64,000 nucleotides of DNA. Origin: Brachyspira alvinipulli ATCC 51933. Its GTDB lineage: Bacteria > Spirochaetota > Brachyspiria > Brachyspirales > Brachyspiraceae. Location: assembly GCF_000518245.1 (NCBI RefSeq), contig NZ_JADF01000008.1, forward strand, positions 276,043 through 340,042, in the 5' to 3' direction. A program made the translations under genes and the position numbers. Under the pieces are notes generated by a model. That model made no database searches, was not told the origin of the DNA, and was given only the letters and a program-made list of their open reading frames with translations. Of the stretch, positions 1 through 8,049 are shown piece after piece (the first letter of the stretch is position 1; each line of letters begins with the position of its first letter).

Positions 1-24
1 ATTCAGAAACTATAAATTATATAT

Positions 25-1452
25 TTATTTTTCTTTACTATCTCTTTCTTTCTTAAAGTCCTGATAACCTTTAGATAAAACAGCAACTGTACCACTTAAA
101 GCCAATACACCTATAATGTTAGGAATAACCATCATAGCGTTAAAACAGTCAGATAAAGACCATACTAAATCAACTTTTAAAGTAGAACCAATAAATATAA
201 ATATTATAGCAAGAATAGAATAAACTCTTACAGCTTTTTCACCAAATAAATATCTAATGTTCTGTTCACCGAAGAAATACCAAGCAATGATTGTAGAAAA
301 TGCAAAGAAGAATAAAGATATAGCTACAAACATAACACCTATGCTTCCAAATTTAGTTTTGAAAGATTCCTGTGCTAAACCTATACCTTTAAGTGTTTCA
401 GGAATAGTAGCTTGAGTTACATTACTATTATATACTTGATCTAAAACTCCAGAAGTAAGCATTACTAAAGCAGTTAAAGTTACTACTAGGAATACAGCAA
501 ATACACCCATTATAGCAACAGCACCTTGTTCACATGGATGTTCAACGTCAGCTAAAGCGTGAGCGTGAGGAGTAGAACCCATACCAGCTTCGTTAGAGAA
601 TAAACCTCTTGCGATACCTAAACGTACAGCATTCATTACAGCAATACCTATAGTACCGCCTACTACAGCCTGAGGATCAAAAGCACCTACAAATATCATT
701 CTGAAAGCCTCAGGTATTTTACCTATATTAAGAATTAAGAAAGCAAGAGCACCTAATATGTATAATACACCCATTATAGGAACTATTTTTTCTGTAGTCT
801 TAGCTATTCTTCCTATACCTCCTAAGAATATGAATCCTGCAAGTACAGCAACTACTATACCGATTATCACTTTATTAACACCAAAAGCGTTATTGAAAGC
901 AACACCTATAGAGTTTGACTGAACCATATTACCCATAAATCCTAAAGCAAGAATTATCAATATAGAAAATAATCCTGCTAAAAATTTACCAAAACTATTT
1001 TTAAATGCCTGTCTTATATAATATGAAGGACCACCTATCCATTTACCTTCTTTAGTTTTTTCTCTAAAATGAATAGCTAAACTAGCTTCAGCAAATATAG
1101 TAGCCATACCCAAAAATGAAGATACCCATAGCCAGAATACCGCACCAGGACCGCCTGCTAATAAAGCAGTAGCTGTACCTGTTAAGTTACCTGTACCAAC
1201 CTGACCAGCTATAGAAGTAGCTAATGATTGGAAAGAACTGATTTTTCCTTCTTCTGTACCTGATTTTTTTGATGTTTTTGTGAAACTGCGTTTAGCACTA
1301 TAAACAAACTCTCTTACTTGAACAAATTTTAATCTAAAAGTAAGAAATAGACCTGTACCTACTAATAATATAATTAGTAAAGGATCCCATAAAAACCCGG
1401 CAACCTTATTAACTATTACTAATAATTGATCATTAAATTGTTCAAATGTCAT
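25..1452 (-). CDS. Sodium:alanine/glycine symporter, AGCS family
   Basis: A 475-residue polytopic inner-membrane protein of about ten or more hydrophobic segments. It matches the AGCS (alanine or glycine:cation symporter) family, which imports small neutral amino acids with Na+. Family hallmarks seen are the GQVGTGNLTGTATAL stretch near residue 85 and the GLFSNEAGMGSTPHAHA stretch near residue 285. Full length for the family. The ATG is preceded by AGAGG. It lies downstream of grdD on the same strand but behind a strong terminator and its own roughly 200-base leader, so it is probably transcribed separately. Feeding glycine or alanine to the neighbouring glycine reductase is an inference from position; the substrate cannot be read from sequence alone. 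Confidence 0.93.
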   Translation of the reverse strand: MTFEQFNDQLLVIVNKVAGFLWDPLLIILLVGTGLFLTFRLKFVQVREFVYSAKRSFTKTSKKSGTEEGKISSFQSLATSIAGQVGTGNLTGTATALLAGGPGAVFWLWVSSFLGMATIFAEASLAIHFREKTKEGKWIGGPSYYIRQAFKNSFGKFLAGLFSILIILALGFMGNMVQSNSIGVAFNNAFGVNKVIIGIVVAVLAGFIFLGGIGRIAKTTEKIVPIMGVLYILGALAFLILNIGKIPEAFRMIFVGAFDPQAVVGGTIGIAVMNAVRLGIARGLFSNEAGMGSTPHAHALADVEHPCEQGAVAIMGVFAVFLVVTLTALVMLTSGVLDQVYNSNVTQATIPETLKGIGLAQESFKTKFGSIGVMFVAISLFFFAFSTIIAWYFFGEQNIRYLFGEKAVRVYSILAIIFIFIGSTLKVDLVWSLSDCFNAMMVIPNIIGVLALSGTVAVLSKGYQDFKKERDSKEK

Positions 1453-1543
1453 AACTTTTACCTCTTAATTCTTAGATTTTTTAATAAACAAAACTTCATT
1501 GAATGTCTAAAATAGACAAAAAAATGAATAGCCCAAACTTAAA

Positions 1544-1596
1544 CCAATAACTAATTTCTAATAAAAATCAGAAATACCAATGAATAGTTATATTGG
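1544..1596 (-). promoter_or_regulatory. Leader stem-loop upstream of the AGCS symporter gene
   Basis: On the minus strand the outer arms (1585-1596 and 1544-1553) pair as CCAA/TTGG and TAACTA/TAGTTA around a two-base bulge. They enclose an inner 8-pair hairpin (ATTTCTGA/TTAGAAAT, about 1554-1575). An alternative hairpin can form within the 5' arm (CCAAT/ATTGG), so the two folds exclude each other. A further 6-pair hairpin (TGTCTA/TAGACA) lies at 1504-1518. It matches no riboswitch class I know. The mutually exclusive folds suggest attenuation, but this is inference. Confidence 0.35.
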
Positions 1597-1623
1597 ATAA
1601 GCTGCATGATAAAGTACAAGCAT
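1588..1623 (-). CDS. Possible 11-codon leader peptide before the symporter gene
   Basis: A short reading frame MLVLYHAAYPI with a good ribosome binding site (AGGAG, six bases before ATG). Its stop codon lies inside the 5' arm of the downstream stem-loop. A ribosome finishing this peptide would cover that arm and could switch the fold, as in classical attenuators. There is no run of a single amino acid to suggest which tRNA would be sensed. Such short frames also occur by chance. Confidence 0.3.
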   Translation of the reverse strand: MLVLYHAAYPI

Positions 1624-1660
1624 AATAAACTCCTATAATTTTAATATTTTTTAATGAAAA

Positions 1661-1710
1661 TAAAAAAAATGGAAACACTAGATATTATTTTTAATAACTA
1701 ATGTTCCCAT
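1661..1710 (-). terminator. Intrinsic terminator of the grd operon (after grdD)
   Basis: A long inverted repeat (ATGGGAACATTAG... paired with ...CTAGTGTTTCCAT, about 18 pairs, AT-rich tip), followed on the minus strand by eight T residues. It lies 67 bases past the grdD stop and separates grd from the symporter leader. Confidence 0.85.
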
Positions 1711-1776
1711 AATTTGCAAAACTAGTAAAAGAGATTACTATAATTGTAATTAGTCTTTATGATGGATAATCTTAAA

Positions 1777-2952
1777 CTAAGATATAAATCCGCCTTTTTT
1801 CAAAATAGATTCTGCATTTTCTTTATTCTTTTCACTCACTAATATGATAGGCCCAGTACAACCCATACCAGACTCAGCATATATACCATTTTCCATAACT
1901 AATTCTACAGCTGCATCTAAATCCATAACTTCTACACCAGGTATTTGAGCAGTTACAACTTCTTTTGCTACTGTAGGTTTAGCCTTCTCTCCACTGCCAG
2001 CAGCAGCGGCTTTAGGTTTTAAACTATCTAATATAGCATCAAAACCATATTTTTTCACTTCTTGTTCCTCTTTATTCATAACGTCTATTAAGTTACCACT
2101 AATACATTGATATGCATATTCAATAGCACCAGCAATAACATTAGAACCAGAAGCTCTAGAAATAATGAATATAGGAGTCTTAAATCCAAAACCTATTCCA
2201 GGACCATAACCATAACCTATAGCTTCATAGCTTCCGCCACTATTAAATGAAGAGAACATTTTTATAAGAATGTTTCCAGTAAGAGAATCACAAACTACAA
2301 CATCAACAGCACCAGTAATAAGGTCATTACCTCTTAATACTGCTCCTCCGTCAGCACGGTTAGAAGCACCAAATTTGATGTTATAGCCGTTAGATGCTAA
2401 TTCTTTTAAAGCTCTTTCTACAGTTCTAGCAGAATCTATATTTAATATACCAACAGTTGGTTCTTTAATACCGCATGCTTTAGCAGTAATAATACCATAT
2501 ATTGCATTTTTAAACATAGCCTGATCTCTTACAGTAGCTGAAGTACCTGTAGTTGTAGCAATAAAAGCCTCTTTACCATTAGCCTGAGAAATAACTCTTC
2601 CAACAGTAGATACTCCTATAGGGAAAGGATAATGCATAGTAACACAAGCATCTAATTCCCCTTTAGCAAGCATTTCTTCCATTATCTTATGAGCTTTTTC
2701 ATCACAATCAGTTTCTATTGTTTGTAAACCAGTAGAATTTTTCTCACCGATTAAAACAACCTCAACATTTTTGTTTCTGCTCATAGCTATAACGCCGCCA
2801 AGAGATACTGCCTCTGCACCATGCTCAGAACCTCTGTTTGTAATACCAACTCTTACTTTTTTACCAAACTGGCCAGTTTCTAAAGCATTAGCTAATGAGA
2901 GAAAAGTCTCTCCTATCATAGATTTTATAGCTGAATTAGAAGCATCACTCAT
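1777..2952 (-). CDS. grdD: Glycine reductase complex component C, subunit alpha (GrdD)
   Basis: A 391-residue PlsX/phosphotransacetylase-like subunit. With GrdC it takes the Se-carboxymethyl group from GrdA and releases it as acetyl phosphate in the cytoplasm, so glycine reduction yields ATP through acetate kinase. The C-terminal motif ESGMGCTGPIILVSEKN carries Cys365, matching the family's catalytic thiol (Cys359 in the Eubacterium acidaminophilum protein). A lysine- and alanine-rich linker near residues 315-330 precedes this C-terminal segment. The gene is full length, follows grdC by 11 bases with a G-rich ribosome binding site in the grdC stop region, and is the last gene of the operon. 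Confidence 0.95.
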   Translation of the reverse strand: MSDASNSAIKSMIGETFLSLANALETGQFGKKVRVGITNRGSEHGAEAVSLGGVIAMSRNKNVEVVLIGEKNSTGLQTIETDCDEKAHKIMEEMLAKGELDACVTMHYPFPIGVSTVGRVISQANGKEAFIATTTGTSATVRDQAMFKNAIYGIITAKACGIKEPTVGILNIDSARTVERALKELASNGYNIKFGASNRADGGAVLRGNDLITGAVDVVVCDSLTGNILIKMFSSFNSGGSYEAIGYGYGPGIGFGFKTPIFIISRASGSNVIAGAIEYAYQCISGNLIDVMNKEEQEVKKYGFDAILDSLKPKAAAAGSGEKAKPTVAKEVVTAQIPGVEVMDLDAAVELVMENGIYAESGMGCTGPIILVSEKNKENAESILKKGGFIS

Positions 2953-2963
2953 CTAATACCCCC

Positions 2964-4550
2964 TTACTCACCTAACATAGATTTAGCGAAATCTCTCATA
3001 GCATTAGCAATAAGTTTGTTAACTTCTTCTTTTGAAACGCCTTCGCTTGAACTCTTATCTCCGCTATTTTTTTCTATAATAACTGATATACCATCAAAAA
3101 GGTTAGTCATTCTTCCCAAGAATAATGAACCTTTACCTACTAACATTATACGATTTATTTTACCAGACATAATATCATCTATAGCAAAACCTAAATAAGG
3201 TACTCCAGATGGAATATGACCTTGAGTAGGAGCCCAACCAGACATACCATGTTTTTCAACAAATTCAGCTAATTGACTTCTATCTATATCACCTTTTTTA
3301 ACACCTATAGCAGCTATCATTTTGTAGTTAGCTTCTGGAACATCACCAGCACCAGCAGGTTTAGTTACATCAGGATTTTGCATTTCTACTGTATATTTAT
3401 CTATATCAGTAACTTTTAAATTAGCTTTTTCTAAAGGATTAACAATTAATGAAGTCATAACAGCCTGAGGAGCAGAACCTGTAGCAACAGTGTGAGTACC
3501 AAGTGCATCAGTTCTTATAACAGGATGTTCTCCGTCATTTTCACTAATTAATACAGCAAAAGCACCTAAAATATCTTCAATAATAGGAAGTTTTTTACCT
3601 ACATGGCTTTTACCATTCATACCTAATTTTGCAGTAGCACCTCCTGCAACTATTACAACGTTTTTATAAGATCCAGCTTTTACTAATGAAGCAGCTGTTA
3701 CCAAAGCATGTGAAGGAGCAGCACAGAATCCTCTAACATCAAATCCTGTAGCATTAGGTATTCCAGCTATTTCTGCAATACTTTTAGCGAAGTTACCGCC
3801 GCCTCTTTGGTTCATATCACCGCAAGCCTCTTCAGAACATTCTATAACTAGATCTACACATTTAGGATCTACATTTTTCTTTCTAATGAGTTCTTTTAAT
3901 GCCATAACACCAGAAGCTTTAACTGCTAAATTTTCAAACATAACATGTGCACTTAAATTGATATCAACATCATGTGCTCTTTTTATACATCCAATAACTT
4001 TATCATTAAAATATAAAGGTTCAGCATGTTCTTCTTTAATTAATTTTTCGATATCAGCTATTTTAGTTTCACATTTAACATTTTCTAAATCTTTTTTTAA
4101 TTCATCTTCACTTTTAAATTTAGATTCTCTTGCAACGTAATTGTCTTTCATTTTCTTTTCAAATTCAGCTTCTAAATATACTAATTCAAAAACGTCGCAT
4201 ATTTTCATCATAAATATAAATTCATCTTCTGGGAAAATTTCACCAAATTTACCGTTTCTGTCACCTTTGCAAGGAACACCTATCCAACTTCCGCCAGCTT
4301 TTTTTACCTCTTCAGAGCATTGAGAAGCTAATTTTTTTAATTCCTCAGGATGCATATTACCTATATAAGTTTGGTTAGGAGCATAATTTACAACATCTTC
4401 AAAAGGTCTTAAGTAGTTTTTTATCTCCTTTAAATATTCAGAATTAGGATTAACTTCCTTTTCAACTGTTTGTGTAGTACCATTGTGTATAACCATATCA
4501 GGTGCATGCACTATGGCATAAGCAGCAGCTTTTAATACAGCATAACTCAT
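2964..4550 (-). CDS. grdC: Glycine reductase complex component C, subunit beta (GrdC)
   Basis: A 528-residue FabH/thiolase-fold subunit of component C, the acetyl-phosphate-forming part of glycine reductase. Condensing-enzyme-like features seen are a Cys in DVRGFCAAPSHAL (about residue 276) and glycine-rich motifs such as VVIVAGGATAKLGMNGKSHV. Length is slightly above the usual 515 or so, from a C-terminal extension rich in Ser, Lys and Glu. Start ATG with GGAGATG upstream. It sits between grdB and grdD as in clostridial grd operons; a 137-base spacer with a hairpin precedes it. Confidence 0.95.
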   Translation of the reverse strand: MSYAVLKAAAYAIVHAPDMVIHNGTTQTVEKEVNPNSEYLKEIKNYLRPFEDVVNYAPNQTYIGNMHPEELKKLASQCSEEVKKAGGSWIGVPCKGDRNGKFGEIFPEDEFIFMMKICDVFELVYLEAEFEKKMKDNYVARESKFKSEDELKKDLENVKCETKIADIEKLIKEEHAEPLYFNDKVIGCIKRAHDVDINLSAHVMFENLAVKASGVMALKELIRKKNVDPKCVDLVIECSEEACGDMNQRGGGNFAKSIAEIAGIPNATGFDVRGFCAAPSHALVTAASLVKAGSYKNVVIVAGGATAKLGMNGKSHVGKKLPIIEDILGAFAVLISENDGEHPVIRTDALGTHTVATGSAPQAVMTSLIVNPLEKANLKVTDIDKYTVEMQNPDVTKPAGAGDVPEANYKMIAAIGVKKGDIDRSQLAEFVEKHGMSGWAPTQGHIPSGVPYLGFAIDDIMSGKINRIMLVGKGSLFLGRMTNLFDGISVIIEKNSGDKSSSEGVSKEEVNKLIANAMRDFAKSMLGE

Positions 4551-4585
4551 TTTTACATCTCCATTTTTTATTTTTTTATAAAAAT

Positions 4586-4627
4586 AAGGGGATATACAAG
4601 TATAATTAAATATTTGTACTCCCCCTT
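4586..4627 (-). terminator. Intercistronic hairpin between grdB and grdC
   Basis: Two nested stems, AAGGGG/CCCCTT and TACAA/TTGTA, with an AT-rich loop, followed on the minus strand by ATTTTTATAAAAAAAT. It lies 60 bases past the grdB stop and inside the operon. It could be a partial terminator or an RNA-stability element setting different levels of grdB and grdC message; the sequence does not decide. Confidence 0.5.
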
Positions 4628-4687
4628 AATTTTTACAAATATTTATATATTATTATATATAAATATTTTTATTTTTCAATATAATTA

Positions 4688-5986
4688 TTATTTTTCAAAT
4701 ACTGTTTGTGAATCTACAGGAGTTGTTAAAGCTTTTAATGCTCTCTCAACTAATTCACGTCTAAGTTTTTTCTCATCCTCTTTAGACATATTTGGATTAC
4801 CTAATGGGTGAGGTATTGCAACTGCTGGAACTATTCTGTTAGCACCAACTGTTAAAGATATAGGAACAATAGTACAAATATGAACTACAGGTATTCCAGT
4901 AGCTTCTATTGCTTTAACCATCGTTGCACCGCAACGAGTACAAGTTCCTCAGGTTGATGTTAATATAACAGCCTGAACACCATCTTTAACTAAAGTTTGA
5001 GCAAATTCAGTAGCAAATGCTTTAGAATTTTTAACTGATGTACCGTTACCAACTGTAGTATAGTAATAAGGATAAAGTTCTCCTATCTTACCTTCTTTTT
5101 GTATTTCTTTCAATACATCAACTGGTAATACTCTGTTAGGATCTTGGTTAGCATAAGTTGGGTCATAACCACCATGTGCTGTCTCAGCCATATCATTTAT
5201 AGAATATCTTCCGAATTTAGAAGCAGAAGAAGATTCAATATGGTCTGGGTTACCAGCTGGTACTATACCACCACTTGTAACTAATGCTATTTTAGCTTTG
5301 CTTAAATCTTTAATAGCTTCACCAGGAGTTACTCTGTCAAAGTCTGGCATTGGATATTCTGTAGTAAATGCTTCGCCTTTAAGTTTGCTAACAAGCATAT
5401 CAACAGCTCTTTCAGCACCAACTTTATCTCTAAATAATGGAACACGTACGCCTCTAGGCATATAACCTTCAGCTTCTGGAGCACCAATTTCTTCTTTTTT
5501 AAGAAGTTTAGAAGCTAATTTAGCTATAACTGGTAAAGCGTCTCTCATACCAGCAGCAGAATCTTTAGTAGAAACGATATAAACATCTTTCTTAAACATA
5601 TCTGCACCTGGGTTTTCAATGTACATACCAGTAACAGCTGGGATTTTTAATTCATCTTGAACCATTTTAGCAACTGTACCGCAAGCTGTACCATAACGTC
5701 CAGCATTGAAAGCAGGACCTGCTATAACCAAATTTGGACTATAGCTTTTAATCATATCTAAAACTTCTTTTTTAGCTTTTTCCAAATTTTCATTGAAGTA
5801 AGAGTCACCGCAGATAACTGTAGCAACTACTTCAGCATCAATACCTAATTTCTTTAATTCGCCTTGTAATCCAGCACCTGGACCTACAACTCCATCTCTT
5901 TTTTCTGGAGCTATATCAGCTTTCTCTTCTCCACCAATATTAGCGAAGAACTGATTTATATAATGAACTATTTTATATTGTGGCAT
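4688..5986 (-). CDS. grdB: Glycine reductase component B, selenoprotein subunit GrdB (Sec346)
   Basis: A 432-residue selenoprotein, read through an in-frame UGA at 4949-4951 (residue 346). The two halves of 345 and 77 residues are in the same frame. Around the UGA the protein reads VILTST-U-GTCTRCGATMVKA, the conserved Sec site of GrdB. Together with pyruvoyl-carrying GrdE it forms the substrate-specific component B, where the Sec residue attacks the substrate carbon bound as a Schiff base on GrdE and passes it to GrdA. Start ATG has AGGAGG seven bases upstream. Order grdE-grdA-grdB matches clostridial operons. A stop-aware annotation that ends at the UGA would truncate the active site. Transcript hairpins flank it on both sides. 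Confidence 0.97.
4922..4951 (-). promoter_or_regulatory. SECIS element and recoded UGA of grdB
   Basis: On the minus strand the UGA (4951-4949) is followed by 14 bases and then TTGCGGTGCAA (4934-4924). This sits in the perfect hairpin CGTTGC-GGT-GCAACG (six pairs, three-base loop). Bacterial SECIS elements lie just 3' of the UGA in the coding region and bind SelB, so the placement fits. A second copy of the same core at the same distance is found at 8163-8190. Confidence 0.85.
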
Positions 5987-6011
5987 TTAAGCCTCCTAAT
6001 TTTTTAATTTA

Positions 6012-6034
6012 GGCAACCCCAAATCGAGGCTGCC
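6012..6034 (-). promoter_or_regulatory. GC-rich hairpin in the grdA-grdB spacer
   Basis: Nine contiguous pairs (GGCAGCCTC with GGGGTTGCC, two G-U pairs) around a five-base loop, unusually GC-rich for this genome. On the transcript it lies 25 bases before the grdB start and just upstream of its ribosome binding site. No T tract follows on the minus strand, so it is not a standard terminator. An RNA-stability or translation-control role for grdB is possible. Confidence 0.5.
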
Positions 6035-6044
6035 GGATTTTTTA

Positions 6045-6061
6045 AAAACCAAACTGGTTTT
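6045..6061 (-). terminator. Weak hairpin after grdA
   Basis: AAAACCA-GTT-TGGTTTT, a 7-pair hairpin with a short T run on the minus strand. It lies about 70 bases past the grdA stop and 10 bases upstream of the GC-rich hairpin. It may be a leaky terminator setting the high GrdA to GrdB ratio, which is inference. Confidence 0.35.
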
Positions 6062-6130
6062 AACTACAATGGATTTTATTTTTTAGAGAATTTATTTTTT
6101 ATCAAATTTTAAAAGTTTATATAGTTTGTA

Positions 6131-6607
6131 TTACTTATATTTGCAGTTTTCATCACGCATTTTTTTGATTTCTGCGATGATTTCATCTACATTTAATGTC
6201 ATTTCAGCCATACCAACCTGTTCATCATAAACACCAGCATCAACTGCTTCTTTGAATTCAGGTTCTACAGCGTGATAAGCAGCTAAGCCTAATGCAACTC
6301 CAGACAAAGCTCCAGCATAAGTAGGGTCTCCTATCATTACTGTTTCAGCTGCTAAGCCAGTAGCTTCTGCTTCTGCTGCTCCAAATAATACTACTATATT
6401 TTCTCCTCCAAATTTTTCAACAAATTCTTTAATTCTCTTTTGGTTCTCTAAATCCATCGCTCCTGCGGCTGTTCAAACAAAACACTCCGTAGCAGCAAAC
6501 AAAACTTCTGCGTCTTTTACTGTTTCAACGCATGCTTTGATAGCTTCTCCAGGAATGCCGTCTCTATCGCCAATGATAATTACTTTTTTACCATTTAAAA
6601 TACTCAT
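6131..6607 (-). CDS. grdA: Glycine reductase selenoprotein A (GrdA, Sec45)
   Basis: A 158-residue selenoprotein, the small carrier that holds the carboxymethyl group as a selenoether between component B and component C. A naive ORF starts only after the UGA at 6473-6475. Reading upstream in frame gives [17 protein letters not shown]..., then [15 protein letters not shown], the conserved GrdA active site, so Sec is residue 45. Start ATG follows AGGAGG by six bases. Full length for the family. It lies between grdE and grdB. Reduction of its mixed Se-S bond is expected to come from the thioredoxin system (trxB upstream). Confidence 0.97.
6458..6475 (-). promoter_or_regulatory. Recoded UGA and candidate SECIS of grdA
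   Basis: UGA at 6475-6473 on the minus strand is followed seven bases later by the small hairpin CGC-AGGA-GCG (6467-6458). It is weaker than the grdB hairpin and does not share its sequence. The recoding itself is secure from protein conservation; the exact SECIS fold is not. Confidence 0.55.
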
Positions 6608-6663
6608 GGCTTTCCTCCTAAAATTTTGTTTATATTTTAAAAATTCAGTATAACAAAACTAAA

Positions 6664-7950
6664 TTATAGTCCTGTAGCACTAAATTTGTTAAAACCTAAT
6701 TCGTTTGTAGCACCAGTAATAACTTGTATTTCTGCTTCAATAGAACCATCTGGTTTTAATGATCCGTCAAATCCGCCAGCAATTTTATCTGTGTAATCTA
6801 ACATACCTATTATTTTATCCATTTTTGGTAAATTAATGATAACGTTAGCATTACCGCCTGATACAACAGCATTAGCAGATACATCAGCATCAGCTAAAGA
6901 TTGTGAAGAACCATCTCTACCTGCATACTCATCTGTTACAAGACAAGTTTTGATACCTAAAGCTTCAATTTTCTTACAGTTCATTATCAAGTCTGTATCT
7001 GGGTTACCGAATCCTTCTTCAGATACTATTACACCATCTAAACCAAAGTATTTAGCTAATTTAGATGACCAGTCTGAAGAACGCATTTTATCTGCTAAGA
7101 ATACGTTTTCATTTGTAATTATTACACCCATAAAGTTATAGTCTTTACCATGTCTTTCATATAAAGCTTTAATTATAGGGTTATTTAAGTGGTGATAAGT
7201 TGTGTTTTTATCACAAGCTGATACACAGTTACCACTTACTATAGCACCATCCATAACTTCTGTTGGATAAACAAATGTTGGAACTATTTTTTTAGCATCA
7301 ACACCATAAACATAAGTATCATGTAACAAACCTTGAGTCTGAAGCATATATACATAACCTACTTTTGGTAAGTTAGGATACATTGCTGCTTGTTCAAATA
7401 TAGGTTTAGTTTCATAAGTATAAGTTTTTTCAGGTTTTAAGTCTTTAGCTAATTTACCTAAATAATCAGCTACTCTTAAACCAGCACCTCTTACTGCTGC
7501 TTCATAATCATGTCTTTCTATAGGCTCAACAGGCTCTATAACTAAACATAAATTATTAAGCTTTGAGAATGGAGTATAATCAGCACCAGGACCTGTCATA
7601 TCGATGATACCTTCTTGGAATCCAACGATTTTACCGCAAGTAACAACAGCTGCACCTTTTAATACATTAGTTTTACCTTCGCCAACTGTATCTACTTTTG
7701 CGATCATTCCTGGAAATATTCCGCCTCTGCCTTCAACTTTTACTCTTGGTTCAATTACGTCTTTTACAGGTGTAATACGTACTGATTCACCAGGACGAGC
7801 TACTTCAACTTTTACGCTTTTCAACTTATCGTCTTCAAGCACTATTTTTGTAACCTCTTCCTCATTTACGTAAAGCACGCCATTCTCGACTTTTGAAATT
7901 TTGTCAAGCTTTATATCTTTAATATAAATCTCGCCTACTTCTAACTTCAT
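6664..7950 (-). CDS. grdE: Glycine reductase component B, proprotein GrdE
   Basis: A 428-residue proprotein that cleaves itself into two chains. The site is VSGNCVSACDK, with cleavage between Asn241 and Cys242. Cys242 becomes the pyruvoyl group that binds the glycine amine as a Schiff base. The cysteine number is the same as in characterised clostridial GrdE. Its partner is GrdB. Start ATG follows AAGGAGAC by a short spacer. It opens the second part of the operon, after a terminator that separates it from trxB and the small Sec ORF, so it may have its own promoter. Confidence 0.96.
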   Translation of the reverse strand: MKLEVGEIYIKDIKLDKISKVENGVLYVNEEEVTKIVLEDDKLKSVKVEVARPGESVRITPVKDVIEPRVKVEGRGGIFPGMIAKVDTVGEGKTNVLKGAAVVTCGKIVGFQEGIIDMTGPGADYTPFSKLNNLCLVIEPVEPIERHDYEAAVRGAGLRVADYLGKLAKDLKPEKTYTYETKPIFEQAAMYPNLPKVGYVYMLQTQGLLHDTYVYGVDAKKIVPTFVYPTEVMDGAIVSGNCVSACDKNTTYHHLNNPIIKALYERHGKDYNFMGVIITNENVFLADKMRSSDWSSKLAKYFGLDGVIVSEEGFGNPDTDLIMNCKKIEALGIKTCLVTDEYAGRDGSSQSLADADVSANAVVSGGNANVIINLPKMDKIIGMLDYTDKIAGGFDGSLKPDGSIEAEIQVITGATNELGFNKFSATGL

Positions 7951-7973
7951 ATAGTCTCCTTTTTTTAAAGTTT

Positions 7974-8002
7974 TTTATAAATAATATATTAATTATAAAC
8001 AA
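7974..8002 (-). promoter_or_regulatory. Possible promoter of grdE
   Basis: TTGTTT, 17 bases, TATAAA on the minus strand, between the terminator T tract and the grdE ribosome binding site. The -35 box is poor. The main argument is that grdEABCD needs a start after the strong terminator unless the terminator is regulated. Confidence 0.3.
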
Positions 8003-8003
8003 A

Positions 8004-8049
8004 CAAAAAAAGAGTGACAAATATATTATGCAATATATTTATCACTCTT
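8004..8049 (-). terminator. Strong intrinsic terminator or attenuator between trxB and grdE
   Basis: AAGAGTGA/TCACTCTT and AAATATATT/AATATATTT stems (17 pairs, one mismatch, loop of four), then seven T residues on the minus strand. It overlaps the last eight codons of the small UGA-containing ORF, so a ribosome reaching that stop codon would physically disrupt the hairpin. This is the arrangement expected of a translation-controlled attenuator, which is inference. Confidence 0.8.

Noticed and set aside
6836-7141. 101-codon plus-strand frame opposite grdE
   Set aside because: Shadow of grdE codon bias; no family resemblance.
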